From assembly GCA_937995655.1 (NCBI GenBank), contig CALKJI010000013.1, forward strand, positions 53,782-117,781: 64,000 nt of DNA. The letters are read 5' to 3'. The translations under genes were made by a program, and so were the position numbers. Origin of the DNA: an uncultured Pseudothermotoga sp. GTDB lineage: Bacteria; Thermotogota; Thermotogae; Thermotogales; DSM-5069. Each line of letters opens with the position of its first letter. The first letter of the stretch is position 1. Below are positions 1 through 8,683 of this stretch, piece after piece. Below the pieces are notes generated by a model. It saw nothing but the letters and a program-made list of their open reading frames with translations, was not told the origin of the DNA and made no database searches.

Positions 1-1
1 A

Positions 2-172
2 GAGTCTGTTTTTGACGCCTCTATATCGCACGATGTATTTGGCAAATCTTTCAAAGAAGCTATTTGCCTGAATCTTTCGAAAACTTTGATGTTTGAAGAT
101 GATGGAAAATCTGCAATTTTGAAAAATGTGAGCTTGAACCCAGGGCAAACAATGGTTGTTCTACTCAAATGA
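2..172 (+). CDS. C-terminal end of an unidentified protein (partial)
   Basis: An open frame enters from the left edge and stops with TGA at 170-172, leaving about 56 residues. The visible part is a beta-rich tail ending in LNPGQTMVVLLK. A hydrophobic last strand of this kind is common in C-terminal beta-sandwich domains of glycoside hydrolases such as GH38 mannosidases, and the next gene is a sugar-binding protein, so a carbohydrate-active enzyme is possible. That is inference; the fragment is too short to name. The 31-bp gap to the next start suggests the same operon. Confidence 0.55.
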   Translation, partial: ESVFDASISHDVFGKSFKEAICLNLSKTLMFEDDGKSAILKNVSLNPGQTMVVLLK

Positions 173-203
173 TTCTAAAACCTTTAGTTAGGAGGGGTGA
201 AGG

Positions 204-1496
204 ATGAGAAAGTCATCGATTATTTTTTTCGTGGCAATTTTGAGTCTTCTCAGTGTTGCTGGTTTGGCAAAAAGTAAGCTGATCTTTGCCGTTCACTGGT
301 CAGATTATCAAGTTGAAGGAGTCAAGGACGAAAACGGAAATGTGAAGGTAAAAGGACTCAGACAGTACGTTGAAGAATACCAAAAACTCAACCCGGACAT
401 CGAGATTGAGATTCAGTCTGTTCCGTTCGATGAATACCTAAAACGAATACTCATAAGCCATACCTCCGGTGTAATAGCAGATATTTATGTTCTATACTCG
501 TTGTGGGGCGTACAATTAGTCGATTCTGGTATACTGGACCAGGTTCCGAAAGACATCATTGAAAAAATCAAGAGTGATTTTGTTAGAGCCGCCATCGACG
601 GTGCCACAATTGACAAAGCTGTATGGGGTGTCCCAGTAGAAGTTGATAACTATGCTCTTGTGTACAACAAGAAATTACTACAGGAAGCAGGATTCAATCA
701 GCCTCCAAAGACATGGGAAGAATTGGTTCAAATGGCACCAAAGCTCACAAAAAGAAACCCTGATGGTACAATCGCACAATATGGCTTTGCTTTCCTTTCA
801 GGTTGGGACTCCGCCGTTGTGCATCCATACCTTGCACTTCTGTACAGCAACGGTGGAAGATTTTTCACAGACGATTTTACAGAGTGTCTACTCACATCAA
901 AAGAGGCAGTTGAGGCTTTGGAAGCTCAATTGAAACTCTTCAAAAATGGTGCTACCGATCCAGCAGCAAGCGTATGGAACTTTCCGGCTGGTAAAATCGC
1001 CATGATGATAATGGCCCCTTGGTATGAAACATCTTTGAAATTGGGATTGAAAGATCAATATGAACAAACAGTAGGTGTGGCACCAATACCTTACTTGAAA
1101 AAACCCGCAACAACAGGATACACCTGGTTTATAGCAGTTGACAGTGCTTCAAAAAACAAGAAAGCAGCCTGGGATTTCATCAGATGGATGACTCTACAAA
1201 ATGCAGGTGGTTTTACAAGAATGGGAGAACTGATGGCAAAGAACATAGGTGCTATTCCACCAAACAAAATGGACATTGGCTTCTTCAAAACTGAACTCGA
1301 TGATCTTTACACCTCTGTTTTTGTCAAAGAACTGGACAATACCTATCAAGAACCCAACGTAGCACAAGGACAGGAGATCAAAACGATATTGATGAGAGAA
1401 ATCATAGAAGCTTGGAATGGACGTAAGACTGCCGAAAAGGCACTGAGCGACGCAAAAACAAAGATAGACAAGATACTTGCTGAGTTCTACAAATGA
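204..1496 (+). CDS. Sugar ABC transporter substrate-binding protein (family 1, MalE-like)
   Basis: A 430-residue extracytoplasmic solute-binding protein that should capture a sugar or oligosaccharide outside the membrane and pass it to the two permeases that follow. Residues 1-22 form a signal peptide (charged MRKSS, hydrophobic stretch, Ala-rich cleavage region). The segment LNPDIEIEIQSVPFDEYLKRI near residue 65 and the PKTWEEL motif near 165 are typical of family 1 binding proteins. The ATG follows a strong AGGAGGGGTGA site. No ATPase gene is nearby, so a shared MsmK/MalK-type ATPase elsewhere is expected. The substrate cannot be read from sequence. Confidence 0.93.
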   Translation: MRKSSIIFFVAILSLLSVAGLAKSKLIFAVHWSDYQVEGVKDENGNVKVKGLRQYVEEYQKLNPDIEIEIQSVPFDEYLKRILISHTSGVIADIYVLYSLWGVQLVDSGILDQVPKDIIEKIKSDFVRAAIDGATIDKAVWGVPVEVDNYALVYNKKLLQEAGFNQPPKTWEELVQMAPKLTKRNPDGTIAQYGFAFLSGWDSAVVHPYLALLYSNGGRFFTDDFTECLLTSKEAVEALEAQLKLFKNGATDPAASVWNFPAGKIAMMIMAPWYETSLKLGLKDQYEQTVGVAPIPYLKKPATTGYTWFIAVDSASKNKKAAWDFIRWMTLQNAGGFTRMGELMAKNIGAIPPNKMDIGFFKTELDDLYTSVFVKELDNTYQEPNVAQGQEIKTILMREIIEAWNGRKTAEKALSDAKTKIDKILAEFYK

Positions 1497-1511
1497 AGGG
1501 AGTTCTCAACG

Positions 1512-2426
1512 TTGACCAACAAGAAAATTTTCAGCAGGCACAGATCATTTGAAAGAAATATGGGGGCGGGGTATTTATTCCTTGCCCCTGCTTTGATCTT
1601 TTATTCTTTATTCTTTGTTTATCCAGTATTATTTTCTTTCACAGTGTCCACAAAAAGATGGAACATGTTGATTCCTCTTTCACGCGCAAGAAATGTTGGA
1701 TTTTCAGAGTATGCTTATTTACTCAAGGATGAAATGTTCCTGGGAGTATTTAAGAATACGTTGTTGTATGCTATCATAACAGTTTCTTTTACGATAATTA
1801 TCGCCCTTGTATTGGCTGTGTTGATAAACAACGCGAAATTTTCTGTGCTGTGGCGATTCATATACTTTGCACCGGTTGTTACTCCACAAGTCGCTATAGG
1901 TACGATCTGGGGGTATCTTTATAGGCCAAGCAATGGATTGTTGAATTCCATACTGGGTTTATTTGGTTTCAAGCCTGTGTATTGGTTAACTGATCCAAAT
2001 ATAGCTCTTTTTTCAATAATGGCCACAGCAGTTTGGGCTGGTACAGGTGGTTCGATGTTGATAATCACAGCTGGTTTGAAAAATATACCTCAGGATTACT
2101 ATGATGCCGCAAGAATCGATGGAGCCGGTCCTTTCAAACAATTTCTTCATATCACTGTACCTCTTTTATCACCAACATTACTCTTTCTTACAGCAACAGG
2201 CTTTATAGGCGCATGGCAAGTGTTTGACTTACCGTTCACGATGGGGAGAAATGCACCTGCAAAAAGTGTAATGACTGTTTCTTGGTATGTCTACGAAACA
2301 GCCTTTCAATCATTGAGAATGGGAAGAGCATCTGCAGGAGCCTTTTTGCTCTTCTGTGTAATCTTTGCCTTTACTTTGTTCATCCTCTGGATTTTCAAGC
2401 GTGGAGGTATCAAGGGATATGAATAA
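1512..2426 (+). CDS. Sugar ABC transporter permease (MalF-type)
   Basis: A 304-residue inner-membrane permease with six predicted membrane segments. The cytoplasmic EAA loop that contacts the ATPase is present around residues 195-215 (DYYDAARIDGAGPFKQFLHITVPLL). It starts with TTG 15 bp after the binding-protein stop, behind an AAGGGAG ribosome site, and its end overlaps the next permease start by 8 bp. The order binding protein, MalF-type, MalG-type permease is the standard carbohydrate-uptake layout. Specificity is unknown. Confidence 0.93.
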   Translation: MTNKKIFSRHRSFERNMGAGYLFLAPALIFYSLFFVYPVLFSFTVSTKRWNMLIPLSRARNVGFSEYAYLLKDEMFLGVFKNTLLYAIITVSFTIIIALVLAVLINNAKFSVLWRFIYFAPVVTPQVAIGTIWGYLYRPSNGLLNSILGLFGFKPVYWLTDPNIALFSIMATAVWAGTGGSMLIITAGLKNIPQDYYDAARIDGAGPFKQFLHITVPLLSPTLLFLTATGFIGAWQVFDLPFTMGRNAPAKSVMTVSWYVYETAFQSLRMGRASAGAFLLFCVIFAFTLFILWIFKRGGIKGYE

Positions 2427-3264
2427 AAAAATGATGAGAGTCATCCTCGAGATAATAAGATACACAGTCATAGTTTTTGGTGCATTCTGGATGGTTCTAC
2501 CCTTTTTCTGGCTTTTCTCGGCATCCCTGATGACACCACAAGAGTTGATGTCTGACATACCAAAGTGGTTACCTGAAAAGCCACAATGGAACAACTATCT
2601 GCAAGTTTTGAAAAGAGTACCAATCTTTACCTATTACAAGAACAGTTTAGTGGTGGCTGGTTCCGTTACTTTTCTCGTTCTCTTCACCAGTTCGATGGCT
2701 GGTTATGCCTTTGCAAAACTTAGATTTTGCGGAAGAAGAATTCTGTTCAATTTTGTTTTATCAACCATGATGTTTCCTGTTTTCATATTCTTGATACCTG
2801 TGTACTATCTTATGAAATTGTTTGGTTGGCTCAACAGCTATTTGGCTCTGATCGTTCCCTTTGCAGTTAGTGGTTATGGCATATTTCTTATGAGACAATT
2901 TGTCATGACTATACCTGATGAACTTCTTGATTGTGCGAGATTGGATGGTGCGAAGGAATTCAAAATCTACTCTGTAATCATCCTGCCTTTGTTGAAACCA
3001 GCTTTAGCTACCCTGGCAATACTCACCTTCATTGGACAATGGAATTCCTTTCTCTGGCCTCTGATAGTCACCTCTACTGCTCAGAGATTCATGACACTGC
3101 CCGTTGGGATATCCAGGCTTTCCCTTGCATTTTCTACAGCCGAGACGCAACATTTGATAATAACAGCCCTCGTCTATCAAGTTGTTCCCATGGTAATCAT
3201 GTTCCTGTATTTACAAAGATACTATGTAAAAGGCTTCGTGCTCAGCGGATTTTCAAATCTGTGA
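2419..3264 (+). CDS. Sugar ABC transporter permease (MalG-type)
   Basis: The second permease of the importer, 281 residues, with six predicted membrane helices and an EAA loop DELLDCARLDGAKEFKIYSVIILPLL around residues 170-195. An upstream TTG at 2365 keeps the frame open. I prefer ATG 2419 because a GGAGG lies just before it and MNKKMMRVILEI is a normal permease N-terminus. The 8-bp overlap with the preceding gene implies translational coupling. It should form a heterodimer with the product of 1512-2426. Confidence 0.92.
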   Translation: MNKKMMRVILEIIRYTVIVFGAFWMVLPFFWLFSASLMTPQELMSDIPKWLPEKPQWNNYLQVLKRVPIFTYYKNSLVVAGSVTFLVLFTSSMAGYAFAKLRFCGRRILFNFVLSTMMFPVFIFLIPVYYLMKLFGWLNSYLALIVPFAVSGYGIFLMRQFVMTIPDELLDCARLDGAKEFKIYSVIILPLLKPALATLAILTFIGQWNSFLWPLIVTSTAQRFMTLPVGISRLSLAFSTAETQHLIITALVYQVVPMVIMFLYLQRYYVKGFVLSGFSNL

Positions 3265-3311
3265 TCAACATCAAAACCACTCAAAGTGTATAATTTACTC
3301 GGGTGATGATA

Positions 3312-4433
3312 ATGTTAAAGGCTTTGTTCAGAGAAAGGGTTCAGTTAATCAGAGACTTTGTTAAAAAGAGAGGTTTCGATGGTCTTCTTCTGAGTAGGTG
3401 TGATAATTTTTCATGGTTTACTTTTGGGGCAAGAAACCACATCACATTGAACACAGAGGTTGGTGTAGCACATATCTTTGTAAATAATGAAAGCGTTTAT
3501 ATCTTCACGGACAATATCGAAAGAAAGCGTATCGAGAAGGAAGAGCTTTGTGAAGATTTATTGTCTGAAATCGATTTTGGAGAATATATTTGGTCGAAAA
3601 ACATGATGGATGTTTTAAAGCCGTTCATCACTGGCAAAAAGATCATTTCTGACACAGGAATGTTAGAAACAACTAACTTAGGAGACGAGATCAAGCCATT
3701 TAGGTTTGTGATGAGCACAATAGAACTTGAGCAATACACAGATCTTGGTAGAATTTGCGATGAAGTTTTGAACAGGAAAATGAAGGAACTGAGACCTGAT
3801 ATGACCGAACTTGAGGTCCAGGGGATCATATACAACGCTTTGGCAAAAGAAAACATCGAACCTATCTTTGTCATGGTAAGTGGAGAAGAGAGCGCGAAAC
3901 TTTATAGGCACAATCTGCCCAGAAATGTGAGGCTGGGGAAAAAGGTTTTTGTGAGTATCTGTGCGCGCAAAAAAGGTTTGGTAGTTTCCATGACAAGATC
4001 TGTACTCTTTGAAAAAGATCAAAGTTTACTTGATCAACACAAACAAAATTGTTATGTAGATGCAATAGCAATTTCAAATTCAAAACCTGGTGTCAAGTTG
4101 AATTATGTTTTTGAAAAGATCAAAGAAGCTTATGCCGAGGTAGGTAGACCTTACGAATGGATGCTTCACCATCAGGGTGGTCTTGCTGGTTATAAAGCAA
4201 GAGAGATAATAGCCAACGAATCTACGATCTATGAGTTGAAGGTTGGAAATGTCCTTGCTTGGAACCCAACGATTACAGGCACAAAATCGGAAGACACCAT
4301 AGCACTGACAAACGAAGGAATGAAAATCATAAGTTATTTCGAAAACAGTGACTGGCCCTGCGTCGAGTTCAAAATGAATGGTCTGTCCATCAAAAGGCCT
4401 GATTTACTGGTTGTTTCAAAGAAGGTGATATGA
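3312..4433 (+). CDS. M24-family (aminopeptidase P/creatinase fold) protein lacking metal ligands
   Basis: A 373-residue protein with the two-domain layout of Xaa-Pro peptidases: an N-terminal creatinase-like domain (about 1-130) and a C-terminal pita-bread domain. Of the five usual M24 metal ligands, the two Asp sites read as non-acidic (region ICARKKGLVVSMTR) and the first Glu site reads AWNPTITG instead of an EPG-type motif. Only a His region (HHQGGLAGY) and the Glu of SEDTIAL remain. It may therefore be a binding protein or use different chemistry. GTG 3303 and ATG 3306 are in frame upstream; ATG 3312 is chosen because GGTGAT sits 4 bases before it. A TATAAT at 3289-3294 suggests an own promoter with a very short leader. 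Confidence 0.8.
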   Translation: MLKALFRERVQLIRDFVKKRGFDGLLLSRCDNFSWFTFGARNHITLNTEVGVAHIFVNNESVYIFTDNIERKRIEKEELCEDLLSEIDFGEYIWSKNMMDVLKPFITGKKIISDTGMLETTNLGDEIKPFRFVMSTIELEQYTDLGRICDEVLNRKMKELRPDMTELEVQGIIYNALAKENIEPIFVMVSGEESAKLYRHNLPRNVRLGKKVFVSICARKKGLVVSMTRSVLFEKDQSLLDQHKQNCYVDAIAISNSKPGVKLNYVFEKIKEAYAEVGRPYEWMLHHQGGLAGYKAREIIANESTIYELKVGNVLAWNPTITGTKSEDTIALTNEGMKIISYFENSDWPCVEFKMNGLSIKRPDLLVVSKKVI

Positions 4434-5284
4434 TGTGGTCATCATTCATATTTGAGATATTTTGGATGGTTCTGATTCTGAGTTTCTTCATACCATTTGT
4501 TCGTGCAAATATGCAAAGATCTACCAGAGAAGCACTTATAAGACAACTTGAAGTCAAAAGAAAGAGTCGTGTCATCACTCTGATACACAGACAAGAATCG
4601 ATGAGCTTTTTCGGCTTGACCTTTGGAAGGTACATAAACATTGAAGATTCTGAAGACATATTGAGAGCGATCAAATTGACCCCCGAAAACATGCCAATAG
4701 ATATCGTTCTTCACACACCTGGTGGCCTTGTGTTGGCTGCCGAACAGATTGCAAGGGCATTGGTCAGGCACAAAGGCAAAGTAACAGTCTTTGTACCTCA
4801 TTATGCCATGTCGGGTGGAACACTCATAGCGCTTGCAGCAGATGAAATAGTTATGGATCCAAATGCCGTGCTCGGTCCACTTGATCCGCAGATTGGTGGC
4901 TATCCAGCACCGTCCATTTTAAGTGTTGTCGAAAAAAAGAGCATCAACGAAATAGACGATGAGACATTGATACTCGCAGATGTTGCCAAGAAAGCCATAG
5001 ATCAAGTGAAAGATTTTGTCAGCTGTCTGCTAAAAGAAAAAATTAACGAAGAAAAAGCTAACGAACTTGCACAAATTCTGACGAGCGGAAAATGGACTCA
5101 CGACTATCCAATAACTATCGAAGTTCTTAAGAGTATGGGACTGCCTGTTTCCGATCAAATGCCAGAAGAAGTGTACCAGCTCATGAATTTGTACAAACAG
5201 ACCGAGCAACGAAGGCCATCGGTACAGTATATCCCCGCGCCATATAAAAGCAGTGAGCAAAACAGTAAATCAATAAGATTTTGA
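4430..5284 (+). CDS. Membrane-anchored ClpP-class serine protease (SDH protease family)
   Basis: A 284-residue protein of the SDH/DUF114 family of ClpP-fold serine peptidases. An N-terminal membrane helix (about residues 3-24) is followed by a crotonase-like core with HTPGG near residue 95 and the candidate nucleophile Ser in AMSGGTLIAL near residue 128, then LGPLDPQIGG. It probably cleaves membrane or partly unfolded proteins at the cytoplasmic face, a role inferred from related SppA/NfeD-type peptidases. The start overlaps the M24 stop by 4 bp (ATGA), indicating coupling. It ends at the base next to the stop of the convergent penicillin-binding protein gene. Confidence 0.85.
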   Translation: MMWSSFIFEIFWMVLILSFFIPFVRANMQRSTREALIRQLEVKRKSRVITLIHRQESMSFFGLTFGRYINIEDSEDILRAIKLTPENMPIDIVLHTPGGLVLAAEQIARALVRHKGKVTVFVPHYAMSGGTLIALAADEIVMDPNAVLGPLDPQIGGYPAPSILSVVEKKSINEIDDETLILADVAKKAIDQVKDFVSCLLKEKINEEKANELAQILTSGKWTHDYPITIEVLKSMGLPVSDQMPEEVYQLMNLYKQTEQRRPSVQYIPAPYKSSEQNSKSIRF

Positions 5285-7213
5285 TCACCAAGAACGAGTG
5301 TCTTTCATTCTTTCCCAAAGATCTCGTGCAAGTTCTGGTGAACTTTGATGAAGAGCACTCAAAAGATCCAGTATCATAGAGTTGCTCATACGTTCTGTTA
5401 ATTTCAAAAGAGAATCAAGTGTCAACTTTCCTTCATTGATCCATTGTAAGATTCTTTCCACATCCAAGGTTGGCATGACGTATGTGCTCTTCTTATCGAT
5501 AATTGGCTGCTGAACTTGCCAATTTGGGAGAATACCTTTGTATGGATAAGAAGCAATGATCTTAGCCCAAACGGGTGCTGCATTGACACCACCAGTCAGA
5601 TTCTGCCCATCCACCGCGACAGCAAGAATGATCTGGCTGTCTCCTCCGATGAACCAGGCGGTTTTCTCAGAAGTGCCGGTCTTACCGGCAACAGGCACTT
5701 TTTGTTTTGCATAGACACCTGTACCTTGATCAACAACACGCTTCATAGTGCTGAGAAGTAAACTACTTGCAACTATCGTACTGTTCTTCCTGGCTCTAAT
5801 TACATTCAAGACCTTGGGAGATGCCCTATAGATAATTCGCCCATAAGGATCTTCAATGGCGTCTATTATATAAGGTTGAAGAACTACCCCACCATTGAAA
5901 ATTGCAGCGTAACACTTTAAAATCTCTTCTGGAGCACTTTCGATCGTGCCAAGAGAAATTGTCAAATCATTTGGATAATAACCATTGAGTTTCATTTCCT
6001 TTTGAAAAAACTGAACGACCTTGTCTTTTCCCAGTTGCATGAAAAGATTCACAGAAGGTATATTTCTTGATTCTATCAATGCTTGAGCCATAGTGACCGA
6101 TCCTTTGTATTGTTTATCGAAATTTTCTGGTGTCCAATCACCTATTTTGATAGGCAAATCAGCGAGCTGATTTTCCAAATTCCAACCTTCCAACAGCGCC
6201 AAGTAGTAATACAGAGTTTTTACAGCTGAACCAAGTTGTCTTTTACCTTCTGGATAGGTCAACCCGACTCCTTTGTATGCGAGTATGGCACCAGTGAAAG
6301 GATCTATAGCTTCAGCAACGGTATTTTGCTCTAGCTGAATTGAATTTTTCATCAGCGTTGGATCAAGCGTTGTGTAGATACGATAACCTTGCCTGACTTC
6401 ATCCAACCCAAAACCTATTGTCTTCAGTTCTCTTACAACTCTCCAAAAGACTTCTTCGTCCAGATTCTTCCTCGGTCTGTCAATAAAAGTTAGTTTATCT
6501 ATCGCTGACAGCTCTTTTTCGTAATTTTCATGAGTCAGGTACCCTTCCCTCAACATTGCCAGCAAGACCGTCTTTGCTTTCTTTTTGGAAAGTTCAGCAT
6601 CTCTAAAGGGATTATAGTTTTCGGGAGATCTTATAGTTCCCACAAGAATAGCACTTTCCTGAAGATCTACATTAGAAAGATCCTTCCCAAAATAATAACT
6701 ACAAGCACTGGCGAGTCCATACAAACCATTTCCCATGTAAACGGAGTTTAAATACATCTGCAAAATTTCATCTTTCGTACGCACTCTCTCAAGCCATAGA
6801 GCAATGAAAGCTTCTTTGATTTTTCTCTCCCACGTTCTTTCAAAGGACAGATAGAGCGTTCTTGCAAGCTGCTGAGTGATAGTACTTGCTCCTTCATTGA
6901 TTGAAAGGGTCGAAAGATTCCTAACAAGAGCCCTTACTATCCCTTCAAGATCAACACCGATATGTGACATGAAGTTTTTGTCTTCAGAAGACACAAGTGC
7001 ATTGACGAGTACCACAGGTACCTCAGACAAGTTTTTCCAGAATGTTCTTGAGAGCATTATAGGGGAACCATTATTATAGAACATGATCAAACCAGTTGGG
7101 AGATGAGATTCTGGTGAATCAAGATCTCTTGTGATCAAGAAGTAGCACAAAAACAATCCCACTAACGATGTTGTCAAACCTATTAAAAAGGCTATTCTTC
7201 TCAAAAGTTGCAC
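5285..7213 (-). CDS. Class A penicillin-binding protein (PBP1A-type transglycosylase/transpeptidase)
   Basis: A bifunctional peptidoglycan synthase of 642 residues, compact for this class. An N-terminal anchor (residues 6-26) is followed by a GT51 domain with EDKNFMSHIG (77-86), GASTITQQLART (108-119) and a YLNSVYMG motif near 155. The transpeptidase domain has SAVK (Ser329, Lys332), SVN (387-389) and KTGTSE (511-516), so both activities look intact. It polymerises and cross-links lipid II outside the membrane. Its start overlaps the end of the ogt gene by 13 bp, so the two are co-transcribed. Confidence 0.95.
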   Translation of the reverse strand: MQLLRRIAFLIGLTTSLVGLFLCYFLITRDLDSPESHLPTGLIMFYNNGSPIMLSRTFWKNLSEVPVVLVNALVSSEDKNFMSHIGVDLEGIVRALVRNLSTLSINEGASTITQQLARTLYLSFERTWERKIKEAFIALWLERVRTKDEILQMYLNSVYMGNGLYGLASACSYYFGKDLSNVDLQESAILVGTIRSPENYNPFRDAELSKKKAKTVLLAMLREGYLTHENYEKELSAIDKLTFIDRPRKNLDEEVFWRVVRELKTIGFGLDEVRQGYRIYTTLDPTLMKNSIQLEQNTVAEAIDPFTGAILAYKGVGLTYPEGKRQLGSAVKTLYYYLALLEGWNLENQLADLPIKIGDWTPENFDKQYKGSVTMAQALIESRNIPSVNLFMQLGKDKVVQFFQKEMKLNGYYPNDLTISLGTIESAPEEILKCYAAIFNGGVVLQPYIIDAIEDPYGRIIYRASPKVLNVIRARKNSTIVASSLLLSTMKRVVDQGTGVYAKQKVPVAGKTGTSEKTAWFIGGDSQIILAVAVDGQNLTGGVNAAPVWAKIIASYPYKGILPNWQVQQPIIDKKSTYVMPTLDVERILQWINEGKLTLDSLLKLTERMSNSMILDLLSALHQSSPELARDLWERMKDTRSW

Positions 7214-7632
7214 CCCTCAATCTTGAGCAACATCTTCTTCCATTCTATGCCGCCAGTGAAGCCACCAATCGATTTCTTTGCGACAACTCTGTGGCATGGA
7301 AAATAGACAGGTAAAGGATTTGCCTTCAAAGCTTGACCTATAGCTCTTGGAGAGGTTTTGAGCTTTTCAGAGAGTTGTTTATAAGTTTCAGTGTGTCCAT
7401 ATGGTATCTCCCTGACCAATGTCCATACCTTTTTCTGAAAGGCTGTACCACCCAACTTTACAGGAAAATTAAAACTTTGCCTTCTACCCTGAAGATAATC
7501 TTCGATCTGAATTGCTATATTCTGATCGATCTTTCCAAAACATTTTTCATTGAATTTTATCTGAGTGACATGACCATTTTCTTCATATACACATATATAG
7601 CCACATTCTGTTTCAAAAGATTGACAAATCAC
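7201..7632 (-). CDS. ogt: Methylated-DNA-[protein]-cysteine S-methyltransferase
   Basis: A 143-residue suicide repair protein that takes alkyl groups from O6-alkylguanine. The active-site motif PCHRVV is present near residue 111, preceded by the helix-turn-helix region and RAIGQALKANP, and followed by GGFTGGIEWKKMLLKIEG, all family hallmarks. The GTG start lies 9 bases after an AAGGGAG site. It is the first gene of a two-gene unit with the penicillin-binding protein; the pairing probably reflects packing rather than shared function. It is divergent from the S58 peptidase across 43 bp. Confidence 0.95.
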   Translation of the reverse strand: MICQSFETECGYICVYEENGHVTQIKFNEKCFGKIDQNIAIQIEDYLQGRRQSFNFPVKLGGTAFQKKVWTLVREIPYGHTETYKQLSEKLKTSPRAIGQALKANPLPVYFPCHRVVAKKSIGGFTGGIEWKKMLLKIEGCNF

Positions 7633-7675
7633 AACTCATATCTCCCTTCTGTCATAATATCCTTGGGGTGATCTT

Positions 7676-8683
7676 GTGCGAAAAAGATTTCGAGACTTCG
7701 GATTGAGTTTTGGCAAATTACCTCCCGCAGAAAAGAATCTTATCACAGATGTCGGACAAATAAGAGTCGGACATGTGACACTTTGTTATGACGAGCCGTC
7801 AATAGTGAGAACTGGTGTAACTGCAGTAGTATTCGAGGATGTTTTCGAAAAACCCTTAACTGCTGCTTGTGCCGTATTAAATGGTTTTGGAAAATCAATT
7901 GGGCTGATGCAAATAGAAGAATTAGGGCAGATACAAACCCCAATAATTTTGACAAACACACTGAGTGTTGGTACGGCTTTTCAAGGTGTAATCAGTTATA
8001 TGAGCAAGAAGCATAGTTTTAGAACACTCAACCCAGTTATCTGTGAGTGTAACGATGGTTTTCTAAACGACATCCTTTACCCGTCAGTCAAAGAGGAGTA
8101 TATTGAACAAGCTATAGATTCGGCATCTGAAGAGTTTGAGCTTGGCAGTATTGGTGCAGGCATGGGAATGACCTGCTTTGGTTTCAAAGGAGGTATAGGA
8201 AGTTCATCAAGAATTTTGAAAGACAGTTTCATAATTGGGTCCTTGGTACTTGCGAACTTTGGTAGCTACGAAGACCTCTATATTTTAGGTAAGAAGGCAT
8301 CAAAGTTCGTGAACCCTGGTGTAGAGAAGAACCAAGAACAAGGATCTATTATCATACTTATTGCAACCAATATACCGTTAGATTCAAGACAACTCAAAAG
8401 ACTGGCAAGGCATTCCTTTCTTGCCTTAGGAATGTTGGGTGCACCGGGATATCACTCAAGTGGTGATCTGTGTATCGCCTTTTCAACAGCAAAAGGTCAT
8501 ACAGAGGAGACAAAAGAGAACTTTGATTTATTCTTCAGAGCTGTCGTAGAATGCACCTACGAAGCAATATGTGACGCACTTTTTTGTGCGGAAAGTGTTG
8601 AAGGTTTTCTTGGTGTAGCAAAGGCTATGCCAGTGGAATGGGTGATAGAATCAAGCAGGAGGGATAGTGTTGAAAGATGTTGA
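7676..8683 (+). CDS. P1/S58 family peptidase (DmpA-like aminopeptidase)
   Basis: A 335-residue Ntn-hydrolase-like peptidase of the DmpA/S58 family. Such proteins self-cleave before a Ser that then becomes the nucleophile. The expected Gly223-Ser224 bond occurs in EQGSIIILIATNIPL, and the family motif GSIGAGMGMTCFGFKGGIGSSSR spans about 157-179. The C-terminal ALGMLGAPGYHSSGDLCIAFS is also typical. Biological substrates are usually unknown; D-amino-acid or beta-peptide cleavage is documented for some relatives. The GTG start follows GGGGTGATC closely. The end overlaps lepA by 17 bp. Confidence 0.9.
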   Translation: MRKRFRDFGLSFGKLPPAEKNLITDVGQIRVGHVTLCYDEPSIVRTGVTAVVFEDVFEKPLTAACAVLNGFGKSIGLMQIEELGQIQTPIILTNTLSVGTAFQGVISYMSKKHSFRTLNPVICECNDGFLNDILYPSVKEEYIEQAIDSASEEFELGSIGAGMGMTCFGFKGGIGSSSRILKDSFIIGSLVLANFGSYEDLYILGKKASKFVNPGVEKNQEQGSIIILIATNIPLDSRQLKRLARHSFLALGMLGAPGYHSSGDLCIAFSTAKGHTEETKENFDLFFRAVVECTYEAICDALFCAESVEGFLGVAKAMPVEWVIESSRRDSVERC

